64,000 nt of DNA, taken from positions 806,001 through 870,000 of the forward strand of contig NZ_MKXO01000001.1 of assembly GCF_001766415.1 (NCBI RefSeq), written 5' to 3'. How positions within the stretch are numbered: position 1 is the stretch's first letter; the number at the start of each line of letters is the position of its first letter. The position numbers were made by a program, and so were the translations under genes. Below the pieces are notes generated by a model. The model was not told the origin of the DNA. It saw only the letters and a program-made list of their open reading frames with translations, and did no database searches. This document shows positions 1 to 8,250 of this stretch, in pieces. The stretch is from Exiguobacterium aurantiacum. Lineage in GTDB: Bacteria > Bacillota > Bacilli > Exiguobacteriales > Exiguobacteriaceae.

Positions 1-1
1 A

Positions 2-190
2 GGCAACGTACCCCGTCACCGTCGCATCACCCTCGAAGGATTTGACCGTAACGGCAATCCGATCAAGTTACGTCTTCGCGGGATGCGAGCCATCGTCTGC
101 CAACACGAACTCGACCACTTGGACGGCGTCCTGTTTTATGACCGCATTAATACGACCAATCCGCTAGAAACATACGGTGAACCGATCTGA
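2..190 (+). CDS. def: Peptide deformylase, C-terminal part (5' end outside window)
   Basis: Removes the N-formyl group from new proteins in the cytoplasm. Only the last 62 codons are present. The metal-binding motif HELDHLDG followed by VLFYDRI is visible, which is the diagnostic third motif of the family (His-Glu-x-x-His). The reading frame is open to the left edge and ends at TGA. The next gene's ribosome binding site overlaps this stop. In B. subtilis defB (ykrB) also lies near ykrA, rnjA and ktrC, which follow here, so this is probably the defB orthologue. Confidence 0.93.
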   Translation, partial: GNVPRHRRITLEGFDRNGNPIKLRLRGMRAIVCQHELDHLDGVLFYDRINTTNPLETYGEPI

Positions 191-200
191 GGTGACGAGC

Positions 201-1817
201 GTGAAAAAAAAGACACTGTTGTTCCTATTCCCATTCTTGTTTCTTTTAATCGGTGGATGCGTCCGGATCGAATATGACGCCACCGTCCACTACGATCAGT
301 CTGTCACGCTCGAGACGACGTATGCGTTCCGCGATCACCCGGTCATGAAGCTATTAAACTTACGGCTCGACTGGGAAACGTGGAAACAACAAGCGAACGA
401 TAACGGCTATGCGACTCGAGACTATTCGAGCGAAGACGATTACGAAGGTATGGTGTTAAAGAAGACGTTCAAAAACGTCGATGAGCTGCAAAACATTAAA
501 CAGGAATGGAAGACCGGACCGGCCGGTGTCCTCGTTCCCCCCGACGTGGAATTTGACGTTCAAAAGGAAGACGGCATTTGGTTCGATTCATACGTATTGA
601 AGACGAACTTGGATTTACGTCTCGATCGCGTCGACTTGCCTGGTGTCAACTTGAGCGGTTCCCCGAAAGAACTCGCCGAGCGTTACATCCGCCAAGCCGA
701 CATCCGTTTCAATTTGACGGTACCGACCGGTGTGTTCGTCGAGGACGGGACCGGCCTTGACCCTCGTTCGATGAAACAAGTCGAGTGGCAAGTGTACGGC
801 GGACGCCAAAACAATATGATGCTTGTCGCGCACGTACCGAACGTCAAAGCGTGGATCATCACGATCGTCGTTGCCCTCATTGCTAGTGTGACTGCTTTCT
901 TCGTTTGGCGGAGATCTAGGAAAAATGTCGGAAACCCCGACCGGACATCAATCCGTTCGCGCGTGCTCGGTATGTTGATCATCCTGTTAGCGTTAGCCAT
1001 CATTATCGTGACCGTACGTGAAGAACTGACGAACGATCGAAAAGTCGAAGCCATCCGTCAAGCCGCCCAAACCGATGAGTTCATCCCGACGTTCGCCGTC
1101 CACGGCCTGCTCGGGACCGACCGGACGTTCCTCCGCTTCTCCCAATACATGGAGCAGCGCGGATTTGCCAAAGACGGTGCGCTTTGTACGGTGACAGCGA
1201 AAGGAGCGGTCGACTGCGTCATCAATGATTACAGTTCGAACCGACCGATCGTCCGGATTGAATATGAGGATGCTGAAGCGTCCTTGAACAACCAGACGAA
1301 ATGGTTGAACCTCGCCATCGAAGAGTACAAAGCGGAACGAAACCGTTCATTCGACCGCATGTATGTAATTGGTCACAGTATGGGCGGTGTCGCCGCAGCC
1401 AACTACATTTTGAACCAAGACGAGTATATCGTCGATAAGCTCGTTACGTTTGATAGCCCGTTCGCCGGGACGCGCCTCGCCAACTTCGGTTTATCCGCCA
1501 GCAACTTCGGTGTGAACACGGGCAGTCCGGCCATCCGCGACTTGTCGCCGAGTTCTGATGGGCTCAAGTCGTTCCAGGCCAAGCTTGAGACGTGGCCCCG
1601 CTCCGTCCAAGTGTATTCGTTCTCAGGACGAGGCGGCGAGTTCAACTTGATCGAACCGTCGAGCTCGCTCTTGCTCGAGGAATACACGAATAATATCGGT
1701 ACCGAGACCGTCCCATACGATCACTTCTCACTTCATCGGAAGACGGACGTGCTCCGTGAGACGGGCGAGTTCTTATACGAGTATTCAAATGAGTTCAATC
1801 CAGTCGAAACGCAATAA
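201..1817 (+). CDS. Lipoprotein with two membrane helices and a C-terminal DUF915-type alpha/beta hydrolase
   Basis: Predicted cell-surface lipoprotein of 538 residues. I chose GTG at 201 because GAGGTGA lies at good spacing and the protein then begins with a Lys-rich signal peptide and lipobox ending at Cys20 (LIGGC). Residues 20-210 are an extracytoplasmic domain resembling LppM-type lipoproteins. Two hydrophobic helices follow at about 218-236 and 256-272. The C-terminal half is a hydrolase with HGLLG near 301 and the nucleophile elbow GHSMGG with Ser393, as in DUF915 proteins. Two helices return the chain to the outside, so both domains would be extracellular. The substrate is unknown. 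A GTG at 177 is an alternative start but lacks a binding site. Confidence 0.8.
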   Translation: MKKKTLLFLFPFLFLLIGGCVRIEYDATVHYDQSVTLETTYAFRDHPVMKLLNLRLDWETWKQQANDNGYATRDYSSEDDYEGMVLKKTFKNVDELQNIKQEWKTGPAGVLVPPDVEFDVQKEDGIWFDSYVLKTNLDLRLDRVDLPGVNLSGSPKELAERYIRQADIRFNLTVPTGVFVEDGTGLDPRSMKQVEWQVYGGRQNNMMLVAHVPNVKAWIITIVVALIASVTAFFVWRRSRKNVGNPDRTSIRSRVLGMLIILLALAIIIVTVREELTNDRKVEAIRQAAQTDEFIPTFAVHGLLGTDRTFLRFSQYMEQRGFAKDGALCTVTAKGAVDCVINDYSSNRPIVRIEYEDAEASLNNQTKWLNLAIEEYKAERNRSFDRMYVIGHSMGGVAAANYILNQDEYIVDKLVTFDSPFAGTRLANFGLSASNFGVNTGSPAIRDLSPSSDGLKSFQAKLETWPRSVQVYSFSGRGGEFNLIEPSSSLLLEEYTNNIGTETVPYDHFSLHRKTDVLRETGEFLYEYSNEFNPVETQ

Positions 1818-1820
1818 AAC

Positions 1821-1848
1821 AAGCCCGTCCTCTGATGAGGACGGGCTT
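1821..1848 (+). terminator. Terminator hairpin, first copy of a duplicated palindrome
   Basis: The arms AAGCCCGTCCTC and GAGGACGGGCTT surround a TGAT loop, directly after the hydrolase stop. No T-run follows this copy because an insertion relic begins there. The same 28 bp recur at 2184-2211 with one mismatch. Confidence 0.75.
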
Positions 1849-1857
1849 AGGCTGTTG

Positions 1858-1897
1858 ACGAACCAATTCGCTTTTCGCGAATTGGTTCGTCTTTTTT
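1858..1897 (+). terminator. Strong intrinsic terminator inside the insertion relic
   Basis: A 14-bp perfect stem (ACGAACCAATTCGC and its complement) with a 5-nt loop is followed by CTTTTTT on the plus strand. It may now terminate transcription of the upstream lipoprotein gene, because the original terminator lost its T-run. Confidence 0.8.
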
Positions 1898-1915
1898 ATG
1901 TTCGATGACCTCGAG

Positions 1916-2038
1916 TCACTCTGCCCGGCACAAGATTGAAAAAATGGTATGTATACGGTCTCTCCAGGCCAATAAACTAGTCAGCTTCTTCATGTTTTGT
2001 GCGGTGACCGCCGCCAGATGGGACCGTGTGCGTTGCTC
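1916..2038 (-). pseudogene. Transposase C-terminal remnant
   Basis: About 40 codons ending at TGA, with AAVTAQNMKKLTSLL in the middle. This resembles the end of DDE transposases, where an (A/T)xQNMKK(L/I) motif is common. The 5' part of the gene is missing and is replaced by unrelated repeat sequence, so it is not functional. The assignment rests on a short motif only. Confidence 0.45.
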
Positions 2039-2042
2039 GTCC

Positions 2043-2156
2043 GATGGCGCCGCGACTCCTGCAGGATAGCAATCCAACGGAGACCCAGCAGCGACACGAG
2101 TCGCGATGCGGCTCCGGGATTGCCTGCGGAAAGCGTGGGCGCCGAAAGGACGAGCC
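2043..2156. repeat. Bacillaceae-type interspersed repeat, degenerate copy
   Basis: The block has the layout known from interspersed repeats of Bacillus and Geobacillus genomes: a GCGACTCCTGC element, a GGAGACCC core, a GCGGCTCC element and GCGGAAAGCG near the end. It is GC-rich and codes for nothing convincing. The function of such repeats is unknown. The match is from memory of the consensus, not from alignment. Confidence 0.4.
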
Positions 2157-2183
2157 ATAGCAATCATGTTAGTCAACAAGCTG

Positions 2184-2211
2184 AAGCCCGCCCTCTGATG
2201 AGGACGGGCTT
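2184..2211 (+). terminator. Second copy of the duplicated terminator palindrome
   Basis: Same sequence as 1821-1848 except one C for T in the left arm. GTTTTT follows on the plus strand, so this copy has kept the T-run that the first copy lacks. On the minus strand it lies downstream of the phospholipase-D-like gene. Confidence 0.7.
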
Positions 2212-2220
2212 GTTTTTAGG

Positions 2221-3678
2221 TCAGTAGGTCATCGTCCACGTCAACTTCTGTAACCAGTAGAGCAAGTACTTGCCGATCGGCAAGTCGGTCTGAATCTCAT
2301 CATAAGCGACGGTGTACGTCCCGTCCTCGTTGTTCCAAAGCCGTTTGAAATAGCTATCGACTTCGCGCATGAACTCGGTCTCGGTCGCAGTCGTCACTTC
2401 AACGTCCGCCTCGAGGTTATAGTCGTTCATATTCCGGGTCGTATAGTTGCCTGACCCCATCACAACGACACGCTGCTCGCCTTCGACGTAGAGCATCTTC
2501 GGATGATATTGTTCTTTCCCGACTTCGTACCAACGGACCTCGATCTGTTCCGGATTGACTTCGACGAGCTCAGCCGTGACCGGCAAGTTCGGGAGACCCG
2601 ACTTATCACGCCCGAACGCGTTCGTGTTCGGGTCAAGGATGAGCTTGACGAACACGCCGCGCTCGGCGGCATCGTGGATTGCTTGGATGATGTTCCGATC
2701 GGCCAAATAGAACATGCCGATCCAAATCGTCTCGCCCGCTTCCGCCTCGTCCATCGCTTTCACGACGGCTTCTTGAATTTTCGACTCGGTGACGTAACGA
2801 ACCTGCATCGGTCCGTCCGAATCCTCGTCACGTAAGGCGGCGAGCTTTTCTTCACTCGGGAAACGGCTCGCGTCCCCTTTCGAGAACCGGGCGATCGCCT
2901 CTTCCCCTTCAAGAATGTCAGCTAGGATCGGACCGTCGAGTCGGACGCCGACATTTGAATGGTAACCGGACGCGTCATGCGGATTCGCCGAGAGGACGAA
3001 CCCGTCGTTCTCCGTCACCATGACTTTGCGATGGTTCGCTTTCACGTTCAGTAACCGTAAATAAGAACGAATCGTGATGTCCGGTGCCGATTTCGCCATC
3101 GGGTTCGGGAGCCAACCGTTTTGGCTGTCCCCGAACCATTGGAATCCGATGCGATACAACGTCGAGTACAAGATATTCGGGTCACGTAACGCGTCGAGGT
3201 TCGTGTAGACGATCTCCGCGCCCGCTTCCTTGAGCACGTCTAAATGGTCAGACGCGTGACCGTTATACGTCGTGTTGATCTCGTCTGTGATCAAGACGAC
3301 GTTCAAGTCCGGATATAGCTCCATCTGTTCTATGAGTGCTGACGACAGGCGGGCCGTGATGTCCGGATACGGTCGATCTTCATTTGAATATGGATTGAAT
3401 AAGAAAAAGTCCATGACGATATACTCCCGGGCCTCGCGGATCGATCGTTCGACATCTTGGAAGATCTCTTGCTCATTGACTTCGGTGTCTTCTCCTTGGT
3501 ATGTCAAATCAGACAAAAAATCGATTTGGTCATCCGAGATGTTTACCGGTTCGGATGCTCGAGACACCCCTTCTGGCAGCGGTTTTACTTGATGATAAAT
3601 CATCGTGACTAAAAATAAGATCGCAAATGCGGCAAGTCCCCACTTGAGCCAACCTGTCTTACGCTTCTTCCGTTCCAT
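2221..3678 (-). CDS. Membrane-anchored phospholipase D-like protein
   Basis: Member of the PLD superfamily, 485 residues from the chosen ATG, which follows GGGGCGG at usable spacing. The upstream ATG at 3699 lies within the terminator region of rnjA and lacks a binding site. A basic N-terminus and one hydrophobic helix (about residues 10-28) anchor the protein, and the rest should be outside. Two HxK catalytic motifs are visible, HRKVMVTE with a following GFVLSAN and HPKMLYVE with VVMGSGNYT. Each has Glu where the usual HKD motif has Asp. It could be a phosphodiesterase or transphosphatidylase, and the substrate cannot be told. Confidence 0.78.
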   Translation of the reverse strand: MERKKRKTGWLKWGLAAFAILFLVTMIYHQVKPLPEGVSRASEPVNISDDQIDFLSDLTYQGEDTEVNEQEIFQDVERSIREAREYIVMDFFLFNPYSNEDRPYPDITARLSSALIEQMELYPDLNVVLITDEINTTYNGHASDHLDVLKEAGAEIVYTNLDALRDPNILYSTLYRIGFQWFGDSQNGWLPNPMAKSAPDITIRSYLRLLNVKANHRKVMVTENDGFVLSANPHDASGYHSNVGVRLDGPILADILEGEEAIARFSKGDASRFPSEEKLAALRDEDSDGPMQVRYVTESKIQEAVVKAMDEAEAGETIWIGMFYLADRNIIQAIHDAAERGVFVKLILDPNTNAFGRDKSGLPNLPVTAELVEVNPEQIEVRWYEVGKEQYHPKMLYVEGEQRVVVMGSGNYTTRNMNDYNLEADVEVTTATETEFMREVDSYFKRLWNNEDGTYTVAYDEIQTDLPIGKYLLYWLQKLTWTMTY

Positions 3679-3708
3679 ACGCACCGCCCCTTTTTTCATT
3701 CTCTAAAA

Positions 3709-3736
3709 AACGGGCTGTAGTCACCTACAGCCCGTT
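3709..3736 (-). terminator. Terminator of rnjA
   Basis: The arms AACGGGCTGTAG and CTACAGCCCGTT are separated by 4 nt. On the minus strand the stem runs into a T-rich stretch (TTTTTTAGAG) just after the rnjA stop. Confidence 0.85.
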
Positions 3737-3739
3737 CGT

Positions 3740-5407
3740 TTATACTTCCATAATGATCGGAAGAACCATTGGGTGTCTTCGTGTTTTTTGAGCCAAGTAT
3801 GGCGTGAGTGTATCCGAGACAAGTTGCTTCATCTCTGACCATTTCATCTGCTTGTTCGATAAGCCTTGTTCGACCGTCTTCTTGAGCAAGCGCTCACCGT
3901 CACGAATCAGGCTGCCCGATTCACGCATGTACACGAATCCGCGCGAGATGATATCGGGTCCGGAGACGAGTTTTCGCGTCTTGCCGTCGATGCTGATGAC
4001 GACGACGACAAGTCCATCTTCTGACAAGATCCGGCGATCGCGTAAGACGATATTGCCGATGTCACCGATGCCGTTTCCGTCAACATAGACGGCGTTCGCC
4101 GAAATTTTGCCTGTAATGGCAGCCGAATCGGCATCGACGGCGAGCACTTCGCCGTTGTCCATTACGAACGTGTTCTCTTTCGGGATCCCGACCGATTGCG
4201 CGAGCTCGGCATGTTTCACTAACATGCGGTACTCTCCGTGAATCGGCATGAAGAATTTCGGGTTGAGCAACCGGATCATGAGCAGCTGCTCTTGTTGCGA
4301 TCCGTGACCTGACGTATGGATGTTCGTGAGTTTACCGTAGACGACGTCAGCGCCCGCTTTGTACAGTTGGTTGATCGTTTTACCGACCGACACGGCGTTA
4401 CCAGGAATCGGTGACGATGAGAAGATGACCGTGTCGCCAGGGATGATCGAAACTTGACGGTGTGTCCCGTTCGCAATCCGGCTGAGCGCAGCCATCGGTT
4501 CACCTTGTGATCCGGTACAGAGAATCGCCACTTCATGTGGTTGGAAGTTGCGCATCTGGTTCGTCTCGATAATCATTCCTTTTGGTACGTTGATGAAGCC
4601 GAGATCTTGTCCGATCGTCATGACTTTTTCCATCGAGCGACCGAAGATGAGCAAGTGGCGGCCCGTCTCAGCACAAGAGTCGATGACTTGTTGCAGACGA
4701 TAGATGTTCGAGGCGAACGTCGCGAAGATGATGCGCCCTTCCGCTTTACGGAACGTCTCACTGATCGTCCCGCCGACGACTTTTTCACTCATCGTGAACC
4801 CTTCGATTTCTGCGTTCGTCGAGTCCGACAAGAGACAAAGGACGCCTTCTTTCCCGATCTCAGCCATTTTGGCGATATCAGCCGGCTCGCCGACCGGTGT
4901 GAAGTCGAACTTGAAGTCGCCGGTATGGACGATGTTGCCTTGTGGCGTCTTGACGACGACACCTAGCGAGTTCGGAATCGAGTGAGTCGTCCGGAAGAAC
5001 GAGATACTCGTCTTTCTGAACTTGACGATCGTATCCTCATCGATTTCATGCAATTCGGCCTCGCGAAGCAAGCCATGCTCCTCAAGTTTCACTTTGATCA
5101 ACCCGAGGGCGAGCTTTGTCGCATAGATCGGCAGTTTGACTTGTTTCAACAAGAACGGGATTCCACCGATATGGTCTTCGTGACCGTGGGTGATGAACAC
5201 CCCTTTTACTTTTTCTTTGTTTTTGATCAAGTATGAGTAATCTGGAATGACGTAGTCGATCCCAAGCAAGTCATCCTCTGGGAACATAATCCCGGCGTCG
5301 ATGACAATAATCTCATCTTGAAATTGAGCGACGTACGTATTCTTCCCGATTTCTCCGAGTCCGCCTAATGCGAACACAGCGGTTTGATGGTTCTTTACAA
5401 ACTTCAT
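3740..5407 (-). CDS. rnjA: Ribonuclease J1
   Basis: Endo- and 5'-to-3' exoribonuclease of 555 residues for mRNA decay and rRNA maturation. It belongs to the metallo-beta-lactamase/beta-CASP group. The zinc motif HGHEDH is at residues 74-79, and the start [16 protein letters not shown] and end PIIMEV match the known B. subtilis protein almost exactly. It is monocistronic between two terminators. In B. subtilis the RNA polymerase epsilon gene (rpoY/ykzG) lies directly upstream, and no equivalent is seen here. The start ATG follows AAGGAGAG. Confidence 0.97.
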   Translation of the reverse strand: MKFVKNHQTAVFALGGLGEIGKNTYVAQFQDEIIVIDAGIMFPEDDLLGIDYVIPDYSYLIKNKEKVKGVFITHGHEDHIGGIPFLLKQVKLPIYATKLALGLIKVKLEEHGLLREAELHEIDEDTIVKFRKTSISFFRTTHSIPNSLGVVVKTPQGNIVHTGDFKFDFTPVGEPADIAKMAEIGKEGVLCLLSDSTNAEIEGFTMSEKVVGGTISETFRKAEGRIIFATFASNIYRLQQVIDSCAETGRHLLIFGRSMEKVMTIGQDLGFINVPKGMIIETNQMRNFQPHEVAILCTGSQGEPMAALSRIANGTHRQVSIIPGDTVIFSSSPIPGNAVSVGKTINQLYKAGADVVYGKLTNIHTSGHGSQQEQLLMIRLLNPKFFMPIHGEYRMLVKHAELAQSVGIPKENTFVMDNGEVLAVDADSAAITGKISANAVYVDGNGIGDIGNIVLRDRRILSEDGLVVVVISIDGKTRKLVSGPDIISRGFVYMRESGSLIRDGERLLKKTVEQGLSNKQMKWSEMKQLVSDTLTPYLAQKTRRHPMVLPIIMEV

Positions 5408-5502
5408 TTAATCTCTCCTTACTTCTAGTTAGTTGATTTTCATCTATGTGATACATAAGTGATTCTCGTGATAAAGTTATGTCTCCGTAAGATTCTTTCT
5501 TC

Positions 5503-5508
5503 ATTATA
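5503..5508 (-). promoter_or_regulatory. Likely -10 element of rnjA
   Basis: A consensus TATAAT on the minus strand lies about 95 bp before the rnjA start. No good -35 hexamer is seen at standard spacing, so this is a tentative call. Confidence 0.4.
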
Positions 5509-5559
5509 GCTCATATTGTGACAAAATTTCACTAATGACGTCAGATTGAGGGCGGTTTC

Positions 5560-5589
5560 TTGATTTCGTGGTATGCTTTTCTGTATAGA
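5560..5589 (+). promoter_or_regulatory. Promoter for the HAD phosphatase gene
   Basis: TTGATT and TATAGA are separated by 18 bp, and the start codon lies about 40 bp downstream. Confidence 0.45.
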
Positions 5590-5627
5590 AATACCCTAAA
5601 CAAGACAGAGAAAGCATGGTGATTCGA

Positions 5628-6404
5628 ATGGAAGATAAAAAAGTAGTCTTTTTTGATATTGACGGCACGCTTCTCCACGAAGGGACGTATATTCCGCCTT
5701 CGACGATTGGGGCGATCGAACAACTTCGTGCGAACGGAGTCGAGACGTTCATCGCGACGGGACGAGGCCCGGCGATGCTCTCAGACATCCCGCAGCAACT
5801 TGGAATCGAGAGCATGGTGTGCTACAACGGCCAAATCGTCGTCCACCGTGGGGAAATCGTCTATCGGAACACGCTACCGACTCATGCGCTCAGCCGTTTG
5901 ACGGACCATGCGGGAACGTTTGACCACACACTCGTCTATCTCGGACAAGACCGTGGCGGCGCGACTAAACCGAACGACCACGTCGTCGAACAGTCGCTCG
6001 GTGAACTCGATATGCCGATCCCGACGTACGCGCCAAACTTCCACATTGAACAGGACGTCTATCAGACGTTGCTCTACTGCACGGCTGAAGAGGAGCATCA
6101 TTATCTCGACGCTTATAGCGAATTCGATTTTATCCGGTGGCACCCGCATGCGATGGACGTCATCAATCGCGGGGCGAGCAAGGCGGACGGCATTCGCCAC
6201 TTCATCGAGACGAACGGCTATCGCCTCGAGAACACATACGCCTTCGGTGACGCGTTGAACGATTTGGCGATGCTCCGATACGTCGGTACAGGCATCGCGA
6301 TGGGCAACGGACGAGCCGAGGCAAAAGAAGCGGCCGACTTTGTGACGAAATCGATTCTTGAAGACGGGATCGAGTACGGACTAAAAACTATGAAGCTAAT
6401 CTAA
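5628..6404 (+). CDS. HAD-superfamily Cof-type phosphatase (YkrA-like)
   Basis: Cytoplasmic phosphatase of the HAD IIB (Cof) group, 258 residues. The nucleophile motif DIDGTL is at the N-terminus, motif II is the Thr in FIATGRG, and the GDALNDLAML motif with the acidic metal ligands is near the C-terminus. These enzymes usually act on sugar phosphates or cofactor phosphates, and the substrate is not known. I prefer ATG at 5628 because GGTGAT precedes it. ATG at 5616 is also possible. The place next to rnjA and def matches B. subtilis ykrA. Confidence 0.85.
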   Translation: MEDKKVVFFDIDGTLLHEGTYIPPSTIGAIEQLRANGVETFIATGRGPAMLSDIPQQLGIESMVCYNGQIVVHRGEIVYRNTLPTHALSRLTDHAGTFDHTLVYLGQDRGGATKPNDHVVEQSLGELDMPIPTYAPNFHIEQDVYQTLLYCTAEEEHHYLDAYSEFDFIRWHPHAMDVINRGASKADGIRHFIETNGYRLENTYAFGDALNDLAMLRYVGTGIAMGNGRAEAKEAADFVTKSILEDGIEYGLKTMKLI

Positions 6405-6410
6405 AAAACA

Positions 6411-6432
6411 ACGAGAGGCGCGCGCCTCTCGT
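6411..6432. terminator. Bidirectional terminator
   Basis: The perfect palindrome ACGAGAGGCG/CGCGCCTCTCGT is flanked by AAAAAACA on the left and TTTTTATC on the right. It serves the convergent phosphatase and ktrC genes. Confidence 0.9.
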
Positions 6433-6434
6433 TT

Positions 6435-7097
6435 TTATCTTGACCGAAGCGAGCGTTCGAGCCGGTCGAGGTCAGTATCTTTTCCGATGATGATCAAGAT
6501 ATCTTCCGGCAGGATCATCTCGTCGGCTTGAGGAGAAATCAAGACGTCGTCACCACGACGGATGGCGACGATGTTGACTCCGTATTTGGCACGAAGGTCC
6601 AAATCGATCAGTGATTTATTCGATAGTTTATCAGAAGCCTTGATCTCGACAATCGAATGTTCATTTGAAAGTTCGAGGTAGTCCAAGATACTTTGGCTCA
6701 TCAATCCGTTGGCGATCCGGACGCCCATATCGCGTTCCGGGTGGACGATGTTATCCGCACCGATTCGACGTAGGACTTTTTCGTGGTAGTCGTTCGTCAC
6801 TTTCACCGTGATGATTTGGACACCGAGCTCTTTCAAAATCAACGTCGTCAAAATCGAGGCTTGAATATTTTCTCCGATTGCCACGATCACGTGTTCGAAG
6901 TTACGAATCCCAAGACTCTTTAAGACGTTCTCATCGGTCGTGTCGGCAATGACCGCGTGCGTGGCTAGGCCCATGAACTCATTGACGCGTTCTTCATCCA
7001 CGTCGATGGCGAGCACGTCATATCCGTTCGACGACAACTCCCGCACGATCGACCCACCAAACCGACCTAACCCGATGACTGCAAATTCACCTGTCAT
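6435..7097 (-). CDS. ktrC: K+ uptake regulatory subunit KtrC (RCK protein)
   Basis: Cytoplasmic gating ring of the Ktr potassium channel, 220 residues. An N-terminal RCK_N Rossmann domain starts with FAVIGLGRFGGS, the nucleotide-binding loop, and a C-terminal RCK_C (TrkA_C) domain follows from about residue 135. RCK_C domains of this family bind cyclic di-AMP. The sequence closely resembles B. subtilis KtrC, which also lies beside rnjA. The membrane partner (KtrB/KtrD) is not in the window. ATG at 7097 aligns with the family start, and an upstream TTG is possible. Confidence 0.93.
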   Translation of the reverse strand: MTGEFAVIGLGRFGGSIVRELSSNGYDVLAIDVDEERVNEFMGLATHAVIADTTDENVLKSLGIRNFEHVIVAIGENIQASILTTLILKELGVQIITVKVTNDYHEKVLRRIGADNIVHPERDMGVRIANGLMSQSILDYLELSNEHSIVEIKASDKLSNKSLIDLDLRAKYGVNIVAIRRGDDVLISPQADEMILPEDILIIIGKDTDLDRLERSLRSR

Positions 7098-7184
7098 ATT
7101 CAAAACATCCCTTTCCCTACAGCGGTTTCTGTTCCCGATTCTTCGTACAGTGTAACCGATTCGCCCTAAAAAAACTATACAAAA

Positions 7185-7206
7185 AAGACCGGGAAATCCC
7201 GGTCTT
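7185..7206 (-). terminator. Terminator of cydAB
   Basis: AAGACCGGGA and TCCCGGTCTT form the stem, followed on the minus strand by TTTTTTG. The stop codon of cydB overlaps it. Confidence 0.85.
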
Positions 7207-8236
7207 ATGCTTTACCGCTTGAACGTTTTCCACGCACATAGTCATTGTCGAACAAGAACAGACGAAGCAATAAATACAACGCTGGTACGAGTAAGAGCAA
7301 TCCTAAAATGAACACGATGACGAGCGCGATCGCCATCGACTCGTTGACGACGCTTCCGTTAATGTCGATATACGGATAGAGGATATACGGCAAATGCGTA
7401 TAACCATATCCGAACCACGCCATGAAGAACTGACCCATGACCATTAAGAAAGCGAGTCCGTAGTTGCGTTTCAAGTAGACGAACGATACGGCGATGATGA
7501 AGAAGACGAAACTCGCGGCGAACCACCACCAGTTACCCGCCAAAATGTTTTCATAGTGCCATGCCGCCTGCGATTTCAAGCCGAAGAAGACGAGTCCTGA
7601 AGCGAGGATCGTCGGAACACTCCAGAAGAGCGCCCACTTGCGCACGAGGCCGACTGCTTCGACATCACGTGCCTTGTCCGCATAGAACAAGAGGAACATC
7701 GCACTAATATAGAGCACCGACACGATCGCAAGGATAACGACTGTCCACGAGTAGAAGTTTGTGAACAACTTCAATCCGTCAAAGAACACACCCGACTCTG
7801 TCTCGTTAATGAATCCGCCTTGGCTGACCGTGAGCACGGTCGACATCGCCGCCGGAATCAATAAACCTGTCGCCCCGTACAAGAACACGTAAAACGTACT
7901 CTCTTTCGAACCGTAGTTCGCGAACGCATAAAAACTTCCGCGAATCGCGAGCAAGATCAACACGACAGAGGCCGGTACTAACAAGGCCGTTCCATAATAG
8001 TAAGCCGTATCCGGGAAGAACCCGACGATTCCGACGAAGAAGAAGACGAAGAAGACGTTCGTCACTTCCCATGTCGGTGACAAATACCGTTGAATCAGGC
8101 GATTGATTTTTTGGTCTCGCTTCGTGTACTTACTATAGAAAGCGAAGAAGCCGGCACCGAAATCAATCGATGCAACGATGAGATAGCCGTATAAAAACGT
8201 CCATAATACGGCAATCCCTAATTCTTGAATTTGCAT
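7205..8236 (-). CDS. cydB: Cytochrome bd-type quinol oxidase subunit II
   Basis: Membrane subunit of the terminal oxidase that reduces oxygen to water with menaquinol, 343 residues with about nine hydrophobic helices. The N-terminus shows GYLIVASIDFGAGFF, where the acidic residue in helix 1 and the following Gly-rich turn are typical of CydB. The overall resemblance is to the B. subtilis YthB type. Start ATG at 8236 follows GGAGGATATGAC. The gene lies 14 bp after cydA, so they form one operon ending at the hairpin in its stop region. Confidence 0.9.
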   Translation of the reverse strand: MQIQELGIAVLWTFLYGYLIVASIDFGAGFFAFYSKYTKRDQKINRLIQRYLSPTWEVTNVFFVFFFVGIVGFFPDTAYYYGTALLVPASVVLILLAIRGSFYAFANYGSKESTFYVFLYGATGLLIPAAMSTVLTVSQGGFINETESGVFFDGLKLFTNFYSWTVVILAIVSVLYISAMFLLFYADKARDVEAVGLVRKWALFWSVPTILASGLVFFGLKSQAAWHYENILAGNWWWFAASFVFFIIAVSFVYLKRNYGLAFLMVMGQFFMAWFGYGYTHLPYILYPYIDINGSVVNESMAIALVIVFILGLLLLVPALYLLLRLFLFDNDYVRGKRSSGKA

Positions 8237-8250
8237 GTCATATCCTCCGA

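Larger units (their letters stand above)
1849..2183 (-). mobile_element. Decayed insertion-element fragment
   Basis: This 335-bp block lies between two copies of a 28-bp palindrome. Its ends are imperfect inverted repeats: AGGCTGTTGAC at the left, and at the right GTCAACAAGCT, which reads AGCTTGTTGAC on the other strand. Read on the minus strand it contains a short transposase-like C-terminus, a stop and a strong hairpin, preceded by a Bacillaceae-type intergenic repeat. No complete transposase is present, so it is a relic that cannot move by itself. The family is uncertain, with an IS1182-like origin possible. Confidence 0.55.

Noticed and set aside
4535-4966. Long open frame on the strand opposite rnjA
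   Set aside because: It mirrors the rnjA codons, lacks a ribosome binding site and a recognisable protein, and rnjA itself is certain.
5313-5504. 63-codon frame in front of rnjA, in the place of rpoY
   Set aside because: It starts inside the -10 element, overlaps the rnjA start in another frame and does not resemble the epsilon subunit of RNA polymerase.
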